A DNA stretch of 64,000 bases from Ctenosaura bakeri. Lineage: Eukaryota > Chordata > Lepidosauria > Squamata > Iguanidae. A model generated the notes under the pieces. It had not been told where the DNA came from. It searched no databases and saw nothing but the letters and a program-made list of their open reading frames with translations. The translations under genes and the position numbers were made by a program. The first letter of the stretch is position 1, and each line of letters opens with the position of its first letter. The DNA is taken from contig CAOLHI010000554.1 in NCBI GenBank assembly GCA_948474755.1, positions 248,001 through 312,000 of the forward strand. The letters run 5' to 3'. Below are positions 48,385 to 58,880 of the stretch, in pieces.

Positions 48385-48564
48385 CGCCATTTCCGCACGA
48401 GCCTGTTAGAGCGCGATGATTCCACTTTCAGCCTCCTCTGGAATCCTGGGGTTTGCAGTTTCGGGAGGGGCCGCCCGGCCCCTCCCGAAACTGCAAACCC
48501 CAGGATTCCAGAGGAGGCTGAAAGTGGAATCATCGCGCTCTAACAGGCTCGTGCGGAAATGGCC
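48385..48564. mobile_element. Palindromic MITE copy E (180 bp), TSD CAT
   Basis: Arms identical except the first base (C instead of G) and the centre GGGGCCGCCCGGCCCC. Flanks CAT at 48382-48384 and 48565-48567. Sits at the upstream edge of the LPIN1 CpG island. Confidence 0.93.
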
Positions 48565-48703
48565 CATGTATAGCCTATGCGGGCTCTGCAAGTCGTGAAC
48601 CACTAAAGGCAAGCCCCATGGATCCGGTGACTGATAGCCATAGATTGAGAAAGTTCTAAAACTTCTGGACTAGGCAGAAGAAGCAGGGAGAGGTATAAAA
48701 TAG

Positions 48704-48858
48704 GGCCATTTCCACACTAGACTGGTACAGTGCTGTTATTCCACTTTCAACATCCTATGGGATCGTTTGAGGCCCCTCCCTCAACTGCGAACCCCAGGAT
48801 TCCATAGGATGTTGAAAGTGGAATAATAGCACTGTAACAGTCTAGTGTAGAAAGGGCC
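48704..48858. mobile_element. Palindromic MITE copy F, TSD TAG
   Basis: 155 bp. Termini GGCCATTTCCACACTAGAC / GGCCCTTTCTACACTAGAC. Arms use the TGTTATTCC / GCTATTATTCC variant. Flanks TAG at 48701-48703 and 48859-48861. Confidence 0.88.
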
Positions 48859-48933
48859 TAGCTCTGTATTCTTGAATGGGAGGGGGCTGGACTAGAGGGC
48901 CTTTGTGATCCCTCCCCAGTTCTAAGATTCTAT

Positions 48934-49133
48934 GGGCCTTTTTGCCCTACACTGTTATATAGCCCTATTATTCCACTTTCAACATCCTCTGGAATCCTGG
49001 GGTTTGTGCTTTAGGGAGAGACCTTTAGAATTCTCAGCTAGAGAGTTCTTTGACCTTAGTAAACTACAAACCTCAGGATTCCACAGGATGTTGAAAGCAG
49101 AATAACAGCACTATAATAGTGTAATGGGGATAC
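48934..49133. mobile_element. Palindromic MITE copy G, older, TSD TAT
   Basis: 200 bp. Left terminus GGGCCTTTTTGCCCTACACT; right terminus eroded (GTGTAATGGGGATAC). Carries the central AGAATTCTCAGCTAGAGAGT insert of the second subfamily. Flanks TAT at 48931-48933 and 49134-49136. Confidence 0.75.
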
Positions 49134-49854
49134 TATGATTCTTTTTCTGCAGTTGCACAAAATGAAGGAGGTGGTTGTCACAGTGAAAGTAACACATTAA
49201 ACTCATTAGGATTTCAATCAGAATTATTCTGTCACAAAAACAAACCACTCTGGAAAAGGTTTTTGTTGCTCCTGTTTGTTTGTTGTTTTGCTTTGTTTTT
49301 GTTTTTTAACTACAGCTCCCAGATTCCTCCTAAGGGTTCCTAGAAATTAAAAAGACTTTTTCATATTTTAGGATAAACATTCATAAATATTCTTCCAAAA
49401 GAGATACCATAGGAATGCCAGAGCTAATTAATCACTACCAACTGGGGTGTGTTTATTGCTTTTCCTGTACAGGATAGAAAAGGTAGCAATTTTATTAGAG
49501 TGGTTAGTAGCTGTAGGGTTTTATTTTGCTTTGTTGTTCATATAAATGAAAATGAAGAACAAAGAGAGAGATGAAAAGCCTGACTGATACACAGAACCAC
49601 TGCTGTGTGTACAGTCAGAACCGGCTGTTTCAATGGACATGTGCATGCCACTGAATGTGATCTTGTGAATAATTTGACACTTGTCTGGCATGTGTCAGAT
49701 ACTCCCAAGATTGTTTTTAGCGCATGCAGATCTATTAACATTCCAGCTCCAGCACTAAAAACACTGGACATAGAAAACTCTTAAGAGCTGGATTAGATCT
49801 TTGATCACATACACTGTAAAAAACAACAACAACAACCTGAACATTCGTTTATAA

Positions 49855-50035
49855 ACAGAATAGTAAATCCCATGATCCAGAACTCAACCAGACTGCTGGG
49901 AGAAAAGCATATGTCTGAAGCTGGGAGCTTGTGGCTAACTCCCATGAGCCCCAGCCACCACAGCGGGAATTTAAAAATAATGGGAGCTGTGATCCTGCAA
50001 CATCTAGAGGGTGCCATGGTCCAGCCTGGTTGTAA
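49855..50035. repeat. Fragment of common hAT-type MITE
   Basis: CCATGATCCAGAACTCAACC ... GGGAGCTGTGATCCTGCAAC, ATCTAGAGGGTGCCATGGTC resemble the reptile 'gggagttgtagtccaacaacatctggagggc' repeat. Ends not defined. Confidence 0.45.
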
Positions 50036-50091
50036 AAAATCTGCTGTAACCATGTTCAGCACACCAACCGTGCAATGCACAAACATGCCCT

Positions 50092-50229
50092 GGTCAGGTC
50101 TCAGCCCTCAGAGGAAGGCAATGGCAAACCCCTCTTGAACATATTTTGCTAAGAAAACCCTGTGATAGGTTCACCTTAGTGTCACCATCAGTCAGAAACA
50201 ACTTGAAGGCACACAGCAACAATAACAAC
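50092..50229 (+). repeat. tRNA-derived SINE, 5' truncated
   Basis: Begins within the body (GGTCTCAGCCCTCAGAGGAA), then GGCAAACCCCTCTTGAACAT, GATAGGTTCACCTTAGTGTC and tail ACACAGCAACAATAACAAC. Confidence 0.85.
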
Positions 50230-52352
50230 AGTAAGTTCTTAGAAAAAACCCTTGGCAAGCAGAGATATTAGGCTATAGAATTTTGGTGAAGTCATACAAG
50301 CACTGTGTCAACATGCAAGACTTGTTCCATAAGGATTTATGACTTGATTACAACACTGAGTGTTCCAAAAACCGTGCGTTCAAGAAACTGCACATTGATA
50401 ACTGCTTAACGAAGAAAATGCACAGTAATCGGAATCTGTATACATTAGTTTGTCAAGGGCAGAATGATGCATCCATAACATACAGCAAAATTTTGACATT
50501 GTTATTACTATGTTTGAAAGCAACTGTAGGCAAACATGGTGGGCTCCAGGCCCAATTTTCTCTTCCTGTGATTCATTGTGGGCAACATAGACTGTCAAAA
50601 ATGCCAAAAAAAATACAACCCAAACAAGTTGTGTTTTTTAAAAACAGATTGTTGTTGTTGTTTTTTTAAGTTAAGTGCAAGGGTTCCCTGCCATCCATTG
50701 GAAAGGTGATTTGCAGATCCTGGATGCTTGGCAGGGAGGCAATTCTAAGGTTTTCTAAGGTTTATCAAGGGGAAGGGTCAGCAAAACAGTGGTCAACCTT
50801 GTGGGGGGGGGGTCACATTCAGTTTTTGTCCACCTCTGCTTGAGAAGTGAGCACATGAGCCTTCAGTCTATAGTGAAATCCCCTGCATGTGGAAAGAGTG
50901 CTCAACTTCCTCTCCTCAGCTGGTATTTTTCAGTAAACTCACCCACCACATGTAGAATGGTGTATGTTTTTTAAAGACTCAATGAGCACTAATGGAATTT
51001 TCCAGCTAATATTTTCAACTCTTATGTGGGAGATGAATGTATGTGGAATTCCCACTACTCAAGGGGGGATCACAATCTAGATCAGCCCGTGCACGCTTAT
51101 TTTTTAAAAATGAAAATTTAAAATATTTAGCTACATGCTACAAATGTAATCAAGTGTGTTGTTTAGCCCTCAGTGCTGCAATAAAGCATTTCCTTTGAAA
51201 CACAATACTGGCTCAAGAAGAGAAAAGCATCAGGTATGTCCAATCAGTTGCCATGCCTTTCTCCCAAGACTGGTACTCAAAATGACTGGAGTCAAGGTGG
51301 CTCCTTCCCAAGACACCCATTCACATACCAACTTTACAAAGCAATTCTGAGATCCTAGGAGCAACAGAAACAAGAGGCAAGAACTAGCCCCCCATTCTAG
51401 TAACAGCTAGTAATACCACACAGCTACTGTTATTTCCCAAATGTAAGTATCATTTTGTACTTGCACAAGTTTATTCTGCTTAATATATAGAAATAAAATT
51501 GAGGCAATTCGTACGTAATCTGGTGTAACATATATATACACAATATTCATTTTGCAAATTGCAATTTAATCTTGTTATAATTACTGTTACTTGCATATTG
51601 TCCCTTTTTCTTTTAACAGCCCTTGAAGAAGGCCCTAAAAATATTTCTAGGCTGAAATACTTTGAGCTATTTTCAATAATAAAATCATCTCTGTTTTCAG
51701 TGTCCTGAGACTGTGTCTCTTTTCCACATCATGTCCCTTAGTAAGGAATGAATGGTAGATTATCAGACATCACGTTCATCTTACATGCTGTGGGGTATGT
51801 TAGTATATCATGTTCATCAACACACTTTATTTGCATTGAGGCATGAAAGTTGCTTTGTACAATAAGGACAGGAGAGCAGGTATAATCTTATATACTGTTT
51901 CCACTGCAGAAAGCTTGTCTCTAAGCCAATCTATATATTATAAAAAAAGGGACGGTACCCCTTCTGGAGTATACCCTTTTGGACTCGATGTGGATGGGTC
52001 CGTGGGAATATTTTTAAATCTCTCCCAGATAAAAAGCCACCTGCACACAGCCACACACTAAACTTTTCTCCCTGATGTGTTAATTTTACAGCCTGGAGTT
52101 TGTTTGTTTTTTTCTATTTATAGAAACAAATATTGTTCAAAAGGTCATGACTTCTTGAAGAAGCTCCTGGCTGCCCTTTGTGACAGGACAGGCTGTTCTG
52201 AAACCCTTCTTTTCTCTTTATTGTTGCCACTGTCATGACTACTCCACTCCACCATAGGTCAGGGGCAAGTGGAATCCCAAATTCCAGGTATTTGATCTGA
52301 GAGAGAAAAACTTCATACATCTAAAGAAAAAGCAAATAGTAGTCTAAGGTAA

Positions 52353-52754
52353 AGAGTCAGTGTAATGTAGTGATCTGAGCATTTGACTATGACCCTGGAG
52401 ACCAGCAGCCTTTCCGCATTGCACTGTTATAGTGCTATTATTCCACTGTCATCATCCTGTGGAATTCTGTGGTTGGTGGTTTACTGAGGCCAAAAAGCTC
52501 TCTGGCTGAGAATTCTAAAGGCTTCCCCTAAAATGCAAGTCCCAGGATTCCACAGGATGTTGAAAGTGGAATAATAGCACTGTAACAGTGTAGTGCAGAA
52601 AGGCCCCAGGGTTCAATTCCCTGCTTGGCTGTGGAAATCCACTGGTGACCCCAGGCGTATCACATACTCTCGGCCCACAAAACCCTGTGATAGGTTTACC
52701 TTAAGATCACCATTAAGTCAGAAACAACTTGAAGGCACACAACAACAACAACAA
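52353..52754 (+). repeat. tRNA-derived SINE interrupted by a MITE
   Basis: Left piece AGAGTCAGTGTAATGTAGTG to CCTGGAGACCAG; right piece CAGGGTTCAATTCCCTGCTT to ACACAACAACAACAACAAG. MITE copy H separates them. Confidence 0.87.
52407..52606. mobile_element. Palindromic MITE copy H, nested in SINE
   Basis: About 200 bp. Left GCCTTTCCGCATTGCACTG; right reversed GGCCTTTCTGCACTACACTG. Second-subfamily centre (AAGCTCTCTGGCTGAGAATT). CAG occurs on both sides, but the exact boundary is ambiguous by 1-2 bases. Confidence 0.82.
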
Positions 52755-53312
52755 GTCTAATGTAATAACAGTGAATGTGTTGCTGCACTCACAACTGATG
52801 CTAAGAACAGGGCTAACGCCCATACCACCTGGCATCTTTGCAGCTGATGGCTAGGGCACTGATGCCCTTGCAGAGTCCATTGCTAACCATGCCCTTTCCG
52901 CCTCTCCATCCTGTTTTGTAAAATATTCTTGCCTGGGCTCAAAGAAGCCCCACATGGCTGGTCATGACATTTCTTATTTCCAGGAATGCCAACTTTGTGT
53001 CACTCTGGAGAAGTGAGGACATTTCTAGGCTCAGATACCCGATGCTGCTCACAGCCTGCCAGGACAAACTGACAGAGGAACTGATGGACACTTCGTGCAG
53101 GACAGCTAAATAATGATCAGGTGGTTTTGTTTGGTTTTTAAAAGGTTGTTTAAAAGTCTAGATGCCCGGGTATATCTGCAAAAATTATCTTGTCTACACA
53201 GTTGTCTCAGCTACCGGAGTCTTGTCACCTTTTCCTTAAACTAGATGTGGAGGATTTGGTCACTTCAGAAGTGGGACAAATGTATGCTGCAGGTGCTCAA
53301 GTCTAAGCCCTA

Positions 53313-53563
53313 GACCATTTCCGCACTGCAATGTGATAGTGCTATTATTCCACTTTCGACCTCCTGTGGAATTCTGGGGTTTGTAGTTTTCTGAGTCCAA
53401 AGAGCTCTCTGGCTGAGAATTCTAAGAATTTTTCTAAAAAAATTAAAAATAAAATAAATAAATAAATAAATAAATCCCCCCCCCCTAAACTGTAAACCCC
53501 TGGATTCCATAGCATGTTGAAAGGGGAATAATAGCACTATAACAGCGCAGTGCGGAAATGGCC
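53313..53563. mobile_element. Palindromic MITE copy I with A-rich expansion, TSD CTA
   Basis: 251 bp. Left GACCATTTCCGCACTGCAA; right reversed GGCCATTTCCGCACTGCGC. Contains a (AAAT) microsatellite at 53440-53476 that lengthens the centre. Flanks CTA at 53310-53312 and 53564-53566. Confidence 0.87.
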
Positions 53564-53639
53564 CTAGTTAGCATTTGCAAAAAGAGCAAAGGAGCCTTTG
53601 GCCGAATGGAGCATAAGCACATCTGTGCACACCAGCACC

Positions 53640-54290
53640 GGTGATGACAGAGGTGAGGGGGAAAAAAATTTCTTCGCCTGATTGGAACCATCCCGTTCGG
53701 GCGTCGGGATCCCCCCTGAGAGGGGCCCTTCCCTTCCTGGCTCCGGAGCCCTCTGCTTGGCTGTTTCCTTCTGACTCAGCGCGAGGAGGAGGAGAACTGA
53801 GGTGATCCCTCCGGCCAATCAGCGGGCTGCGTGGCCTCAGCCGAACGCGGGGGGGGGGCGGAAGCGGGAGGGCTGAGCGCGCGCCTGGGAAACCTTCGGG
53901 AGCGTGGTGGGTGGCGCGTTGGAATGCTTGGCGCATGAGTTTCCCGGGCACGTGTCGCGTAAACACTGTTGTCCCCATTTCCGCACGAGCCTGTTATAGC
54001 GCGATGATTCCACTTTCAACCTCCTCTGGAATCCTGGGGTTTGCAGTTTCGAAACTGCAAACCCCAGGATTCCAGAGGAGGTTGAAAGTGGAATCATCGC
54101 GCTATAACAGGCTCGTGCGGAAATGGCCAAAGTGGCAACGTCGCGGCAATCGCTAGAGGCGGTGATTTACGGCGGGAGGCGTCATAATGGCAGGGAACGT
54201 GTGGAAGGGTGGTTGCTTCCCTGAATCCCAGGGGAGGGTTTGCAGTGCTTGTGCGTGTCTGCTCGGGTGGTGGCAGCAATGAAAGCCATA
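53640..54290. promoter_or_regulatory. Second GC/CpG-rich region, unassigned
   Basis: CpG-rich block with a canonical NF-Y site (CCAATCAG, 53815-53822) and an E-box CACGTG at 53949-53954. A palindromic MITE is embedded in it (53973-54128). No open frame or splice pair links it to a recognised protein. It could be an alternative upstream LPIN1 promoter, the promoter of a divergent non-coding transcript, or a GC-rich remnant of mobile DNA. Confidence 0.4.
53973..54128. mobile_element. Palindromic MITE copy J, zero-spacer palindrome
   Basis: 156 bp. The two 78-bp halves are exact reverse complements except the first two bases (CC for GG). The centre CAGTTTCGAAACTG lacks the GGGAGGGGCC core found in C, D and E. 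No clean target duplication (TGT left, AAA right). Confidence 0.92.
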
Positions 54291-54389
54291 ATGTCTGTCA
54301 GATTTTTACTTGGCCTAAACAGCAGAGAAGAAGCTCGTTGTGACTCTTTAAAAAATTAGCAGATTTGCAATGCATTTGTCTAAATGTCT

Positions 54390-54695
54390 CTGTTGGGAAG
54401 GAACTGGCAAACTGTCACCTGGTCTTCTTTGCCCAAGAAAGCCTTGTGAAGTTCTTGGAGCCGTCATAACCAGCGACTTGGGCCATTTTTGCACTGCATT
54501 TGTTACAGTGCTATTATTCCACTTTCAACATCCTGTGGCGTTCTGGGGTTTGTAGTTTACTGAGGCCCAAGAGCTGTCTGGCTGAGAATTCTAAAGGCTC
54601 CTCCCTAAACTGCAAACCCCAGCATGCCATAGGATGTTGAAAGTGGAATAATAGCACTGTAACAGTCTAGGGCAGAAGTGGCCTTGAAGGCAACT
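54390..54695 (+). repeat. SINE 3' tail interrupted by a MITE
   Basis: GGAAGGAACTGGCAAACTGT, CTTTGCCCAAGAAAGCCTTG, CCGTCATAACCAGCGACTTG then, after the MITE, TTGAAGGCAACTCTG. This is the shared tail seen at 9600-9700. Confidence 0.8.
54481..54683. mobile_element. Palindromic MITE copy K, TSD TTG
   Basis: 203 bp. Left GGCCATTTTTGCACTGCAT; right reversed GGCCACTTCTGCCCTAGAC. Second-subfamily centre. Flanks TTG at 54478-54480 and 54684-54686; the SINE empty site reads GCGACTTGAAGGCA. Confidence 0.9.
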
Positions 54696-54749
54696 CTGCA
54701 TATTTCTTTGTTGAAATACAGCGCCTATTGGCACCACATAATTACACAT

Positions 54750-55278
54750 AGAATCCTAGAAATGTAGAGTTGGAAGAGACCCCAGGGGCCATCCAGTCCA
54801 ACTCCCCGCCATGCAGGAACACCCTCAAAGCACTCCGGACAGATGACCATCTAGCCTCTGTTTAAAAACCTCCAAGGAAGGAGATTCCACTACACTCAGA
54901 GGCAGCAGATTCCACTGCCGGACAGCCCTGACTGTCAGGAAGTTCTTCCTGAGGTTCAGGTGGAATCTCCTTTCCTGCAGCTTGAATCCATTGCTCCTTG
55001 TCCTGGTCTCTGGAGCAGCAGAAAACAAGCCCTCTCCCTCCTCTACGTGGCATCCCTTCAAATATTAAAACATGGCTATCATGTCCCCTCTTAACCTTCT
55101 GCAGACTAAACATACCCAAGCTCTCTCTAAGTCTATCCTCATAGGGCTTCATGGCTTCCAGGCCTCTCACCATTTTGGTCGCCCTCCTCTGGACTTGCGC
55201 CAGCTTGTCAATATCCTTCTTGAATTGGGGTGCCCAGAACTGGACACAGTATTCAAGATGGGGTCTAATTTCACTGCA
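54750..55278 (-). repeat. CR1 LINE 3' end (ORF2 C-terminus, UTR, tail)
   Basis: The minus strand encodes a piece of CR1 ORF2: [20 protein letters not shown] and [17 protein letters not shown], followed by a broken frame. The 3' end reaches the CR1 tail repeat (ATTCTATG-type, seen as CATAGAATCCTAGAAT). 5' truncated; cut at its upper end by a Tigger-like MITE. Confidence 0.92.
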
Positions 55279-55713
55279 CAGTTGTCCCTCCACAGTAGCT
55301 AGGGTTAGGGGCACAGGACCCTCACAAAAGTGAAAAATTTCAAATGCCAAAATGTTTGTGTGTGTGTGGGAAGGAGGCTGAGGCCCGGTGGGAAGAATGG
55401 GCATCCAGGGTCCAAACCAGACCAGGGAAAGGAGAGGGAAAGGGGGTAGGTCATCATACTTCCTTTTTCTCTCCCACTTCCTTCCTTGGGTATGGGGGTC
55501 ATTGGGAGCGGACTTGTGGTGCTGAGAAATCAAGCTGGGAACTGTCCTTAGCTGGCCAGGCTGGGTTTTTAAAGGGCTGCATGGTCTGATTGGAGCTGCC
55601 AAGAAAGAAGTTTCTGCTGGAAAAGAAGTAGTTGAGGTGGGGGGAGGGGTTGAAGAAACTCACAAATAATCAAATCTGTGAAAGTGAAACCTGCAAATGT
55701 GGAGGGTCAACTG
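55279..55713. mobile_element. Tigger/pogo-like MITE with TA-type target
   Basis: Termini CAGTTGTCCCTCCACAGTAG / CAGTTGACCCTCCACATTTG (reverse strand). TA follows the right end. The interior has a GT microsatellite and purine-rich low-complexity text. Inserted beside the CR1. Confidence 0.82.
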
Positions 55714-55724
55714 TAATTGCTTTG

Positions 55725-55883
55725 GCAACATCCCATGGATTCCTGGGGTTCATAGTTTAGAGAAGGGTATTTAGAATTAGCTCTACTGTTTCACCAAACG
55801 ACAACCCTTAGCATTTCGTAGGATGGAACCATGGCAGTTGAAATGGGGTAATAGTACTATAATTGTGTAGTATGAATAGGCCC
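55725..55883. mobile_element. Diverged palindromic MITE (copy M), left end lost
   Basis: CCCATGGATTCCTGGGGTTC, GGTATTTAGAATTAGCTCTA, TACTATAATTGTGTAGTATG and AATAGGCCCC follow the MITE order with many substitutions. Confidence 0.6.
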
Positions 55884-57004
55884 CGGCTTCTCTGAAATAC
55901 ACAATTGCATCACACATGTACAGGCACATAGGTGACTGTGTTTTAATATAATGGTATAAAAGAAATATAGGACAGACAGTGGTTTTGAAATGACCCAATT
56001 GGCAGCTAATGATAAAAATTTGAAGGGAACCAGTGATGAGCTGTTCTTTATGAAGAACGATGATAGATTTCCAGAATTTACAGTGGAATCTATAAACCGG
56101 ATGGGAGTTGTGTGTATCTCCAGATGCTGAACTACAGTTCCCATCATTCATCCTTGCTGGCTAAGGTTGCTGGGAATTGCATTCCAACAACCTCCAGACA
56201 GCTATGCATTCCTCACCCTGGTATAAATATTCAGTGGGACTTGGGAGTAAGCGTGTATAGCACTGTCAGGGTAAGCCAGATCAGGTGACTGATTGTCTAA
56301 TACTTCCCTGTAGCTATTGTTACAAGCCTGTCTCTGCTTCCTTTTCCTTTGCTTCTCACTTGTGCAATCGTGTTTCTTTGTCTGATGCAAAAGCCAGCAG
56401 AAAACAAAACAAAAGACTTGCCCAGGGTGGTCTCCAAGGGAGGGTTAAGAAAAGTATGTAGGGCTACTGGCTGCACCAGGTCCTCTGAGAGCCAGATGTT
56501 TTGAAAGAGACAAGTGAAGACTAGCCAAGATCAGAGAAGTGTGTGTTTGTGTGTTCACATGCACACACTGAAAAGCACTGCACTTGTTCAGGGCAAGAGA
56601 AAAGAAAGCACAAAAGTTGAAGGACCACAGATCAAAGAAAAGGAAACAAAACAGCAACAAAGGAAAAATGTTACCAACCATGGAGGAGTCAGGAATTCAA
56701 CTTTCAATGCCATCTTTTCAGGGCAAAAGTTGAAGAGAGAGATATCAAGAAGCAGGCAGGAATCATCTTTGAGTTTGGCTGTTTGATGTGTATGTGTTTT
56801 AAAATGTAATTTTCATTATCTTAAAACTAGTTGTTCACAGAAGGGATCACAGTACTGCGGCAGAACATACACAGATGGCCCCAGTTCACACTCTCCAGTT
56901 TAAAAAAGGATCAGGAAGCAGATAAACAGTAAAGCCATTAGAATTAGAATAGAAATCAGAAATTAAAAGCATTGAGAAGGTGCTGGCACTTTCTTTCCTT
57001 TATA

Positions 57005-57266
57005 CAATGGGCACTTGGTATATGCTTTATACAATGGGCCCTTGGTATATGCTAGGATCCCCGGTGGATACCAAAATTTGTGGATGTTCAAGTCCCCTTA
57101 TGTACAATGGTATAGTAAAATGGTGTCCCTTGTGTAAAATGGCAAGATTGAATTTTGCTTTTTTGCATTATTTTTGTTTGTGGGTTTTGGGTGTGACTGT
57201 GCTTGGAATGGTTTCAGAGTCCACAGATATGTAGATATGATATCCACAGATATGTAGGACCAACTG
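57005..57266. mobile_element. Tigger/mariner-like MITE
   Basis: CAATGGGCCCTTGGTATATG ... GGATACCAAAATTTGTGGAT ... ATATGTAGGACCAACTG followed by TA. Partial duplication of the left end (57005-57030). Confidence 0.7.
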
Positions 57267-57339
57267 TAGGGTTTTGTTTTTTTATGAACAAAAAGACAAA
57301 AGACAAAAGATGCGCTGGAAAACACAGTTGGTGCACCAT

Positions 57340-57480
57340 TTTGCTATGAACATACCCAATATCATGAGATTTTTGGAAGCTAAGCAGGTCAGGTCTGGTT
57401 AATGCTTTCTTTAAAAAAAATTAAAAAAAAATATCCCAGTAGGTCTGGGGAAAGAACCCAGCCTGAAACCATGGTGAGTA
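57340..57480 (+). repeat. Degenerate 5S-like SINE head
   Basis: CCCAATATCATGAGATTTTT, GGAAGCTAAGCAGGTCAGGT, CTGGTTAATGCTT follow the 5S sequence (GATCTCGGAAGCTAAGCAGGGT..CTGGTTAGTACTT), then an A-rich tract interrupts. Confidence 0.55.
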
Positions 57481-57539
57481 GCTGCCAATCAGAGTTTATA
57501 ATGCTTGTCTAGATATCTGACTCAGTATCACCCAGCTTC

Positions 57540-58180
57540 CTGTGTTCTGATGATCCTTACAAGTGGTGGAAACACACCACAGGCAACCTGTAAATTTCCA
57601 TGGCAATTTCAGAGTAAAAGCTTCAGTCAGAAGCACCCTGAGTGCAATAAATTTGGCCTCTGCTGTTAATAGGATGGGTTTTGTAATCTCTGTTAGCATC
57701 ATGGTCAAACATTAATTGACACAGAAAGGGTTAATTTCTATGTAGTGACTTCATTAGGTACTTTTTTCCCCCCTGTGGTTTGCCAGTTCAAGACTAGGCA
57801 AATATATGAAGGCTGGAAATAGACTAAGTGAGCAATCTCTGTTAGCAATCTGCTTATACAGTTTTCAGCGGCCAGAGGCAGCGGGGAATGGGTCACACAC
57901 TTTACTTTGTTTGGGACTGCACTAGATAAACCTTCAAAATTCATAATGTACTGGCCTTGCCCAGGCTGTGGAGGGGTTGCAACCCCGCCGTGAGGATCCC
58001 CATAGCCAGCATTTGAAAATCAGATGGCTGGCTGGGGATAGTTTGGGTAGAATTAGTTGTTTAGGGGCCAAGTTCTACTATTGTCCAGGAGGGAATGCTG
58101 TAGACCACCAGCTATATCATTTACTAGCAATAAAGCTGATCTAATAGCAGTAATGTGGGTCAGTGTTCACCACTAAACAA
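57540..58180 (+). repeat. Unclassified LTR-like dispersed repeat, copy 2
   Basis: Ordered similarity to 23390-24000: GTTAGCATCATGGTCAAACA, GGATAGTTTGGGTAGAATTA, GTAGACCACCAGCTATATCA, GCAATAAAG. AATAAAG near the end is LTR-like. Confidence 0.35.
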
Positions 58181-58880
58181 AGTGTTAGGATGGCCCAGAA
58201 CACTGAGACCCCAGAAAGCTGTTGCCTGTGAAGCAGACAATAGCATGAATTAAACAGACAAATAGTCTGACAGGATCTTCCTGTGTTGCTTATTCATTCT
58301 TGGCTGGTTTCTGAGAGCTTTTGCTTGTAATATGTCCCCAAATGACACTAAAACACCTTGTGACATTTCACAACAGGAAGAGGCTTAAATGAACAAGTAG
58401 AAACCCAGTTCTGTGTGCCAGAATCTGACTGGTTTTGTACTTGCATCTTCTACTGTTAAAAAGACATTGAGAGGTGTGGGAATTTAGTTTAATATTGGTT
58501 GCAGTCATGTAGCATTAAATCCAATGGGAGTTTTGCTGTTCATTTCAGTCAGAGAAGGTCTGGCAACAGAATGTTAGCCTGCTTCTTTAACTTGTATCCT
58601 CATCCTATCCTATGTGGTAGACACTTCTTTACAAAGTTCCCTCGCAGTGAGAGCATGGCATTGTTATCAGATGTTCTTCTGTAAGCCAGATTGGTTGTTA
58701 AATGTTGCTGTGGTGAGCATTGGTAAGTGATCAAAATGTATTTGGGTTATTTAAGAGGAACCCCCCCCCCCGCAACACACACAGACTGCCTTTTGTATGA
58801 CTTTCCTTTTGATGTTGGGCTGCCTTTTTAAGATACTTGGATTTGCGATGAAAAGGGTGTGAAAGATTGAGGAAACAATG

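Noticed and set aside
47906..48543. Plus-strand open frames of 142-175 codons
   Set aside because: They run through the CpG island and MITE copy E. GC-driven lack of stops, no domain, and part of the frame translates the palindrome.
48691..48703. TATA-like motif TATAAAATAG
   Set aside because: Lies at the edge of MITE copy F, with no downstream exon on the plus strand.
53648..53656. Plus-strand splice donor GAG|GTGAGG in the GC-rich region
   Set aside because: No matching exon frame or acceptor could be tied to it; a single donor motif is weak evidence.
53568..54130. Minus-strand frames of 84-136 codons
   Set aside because: GC-rich region and MITE palindrome. The same peptide (from the MITE arms) appears at several loci on both strands.
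54862..55602. 246-codon minus-strand open frame
   Set aside because: Its lower half is CR1 ORF2 remnant and its upper half is a Tigger-like MITE. A chance chimera, not a host gene.
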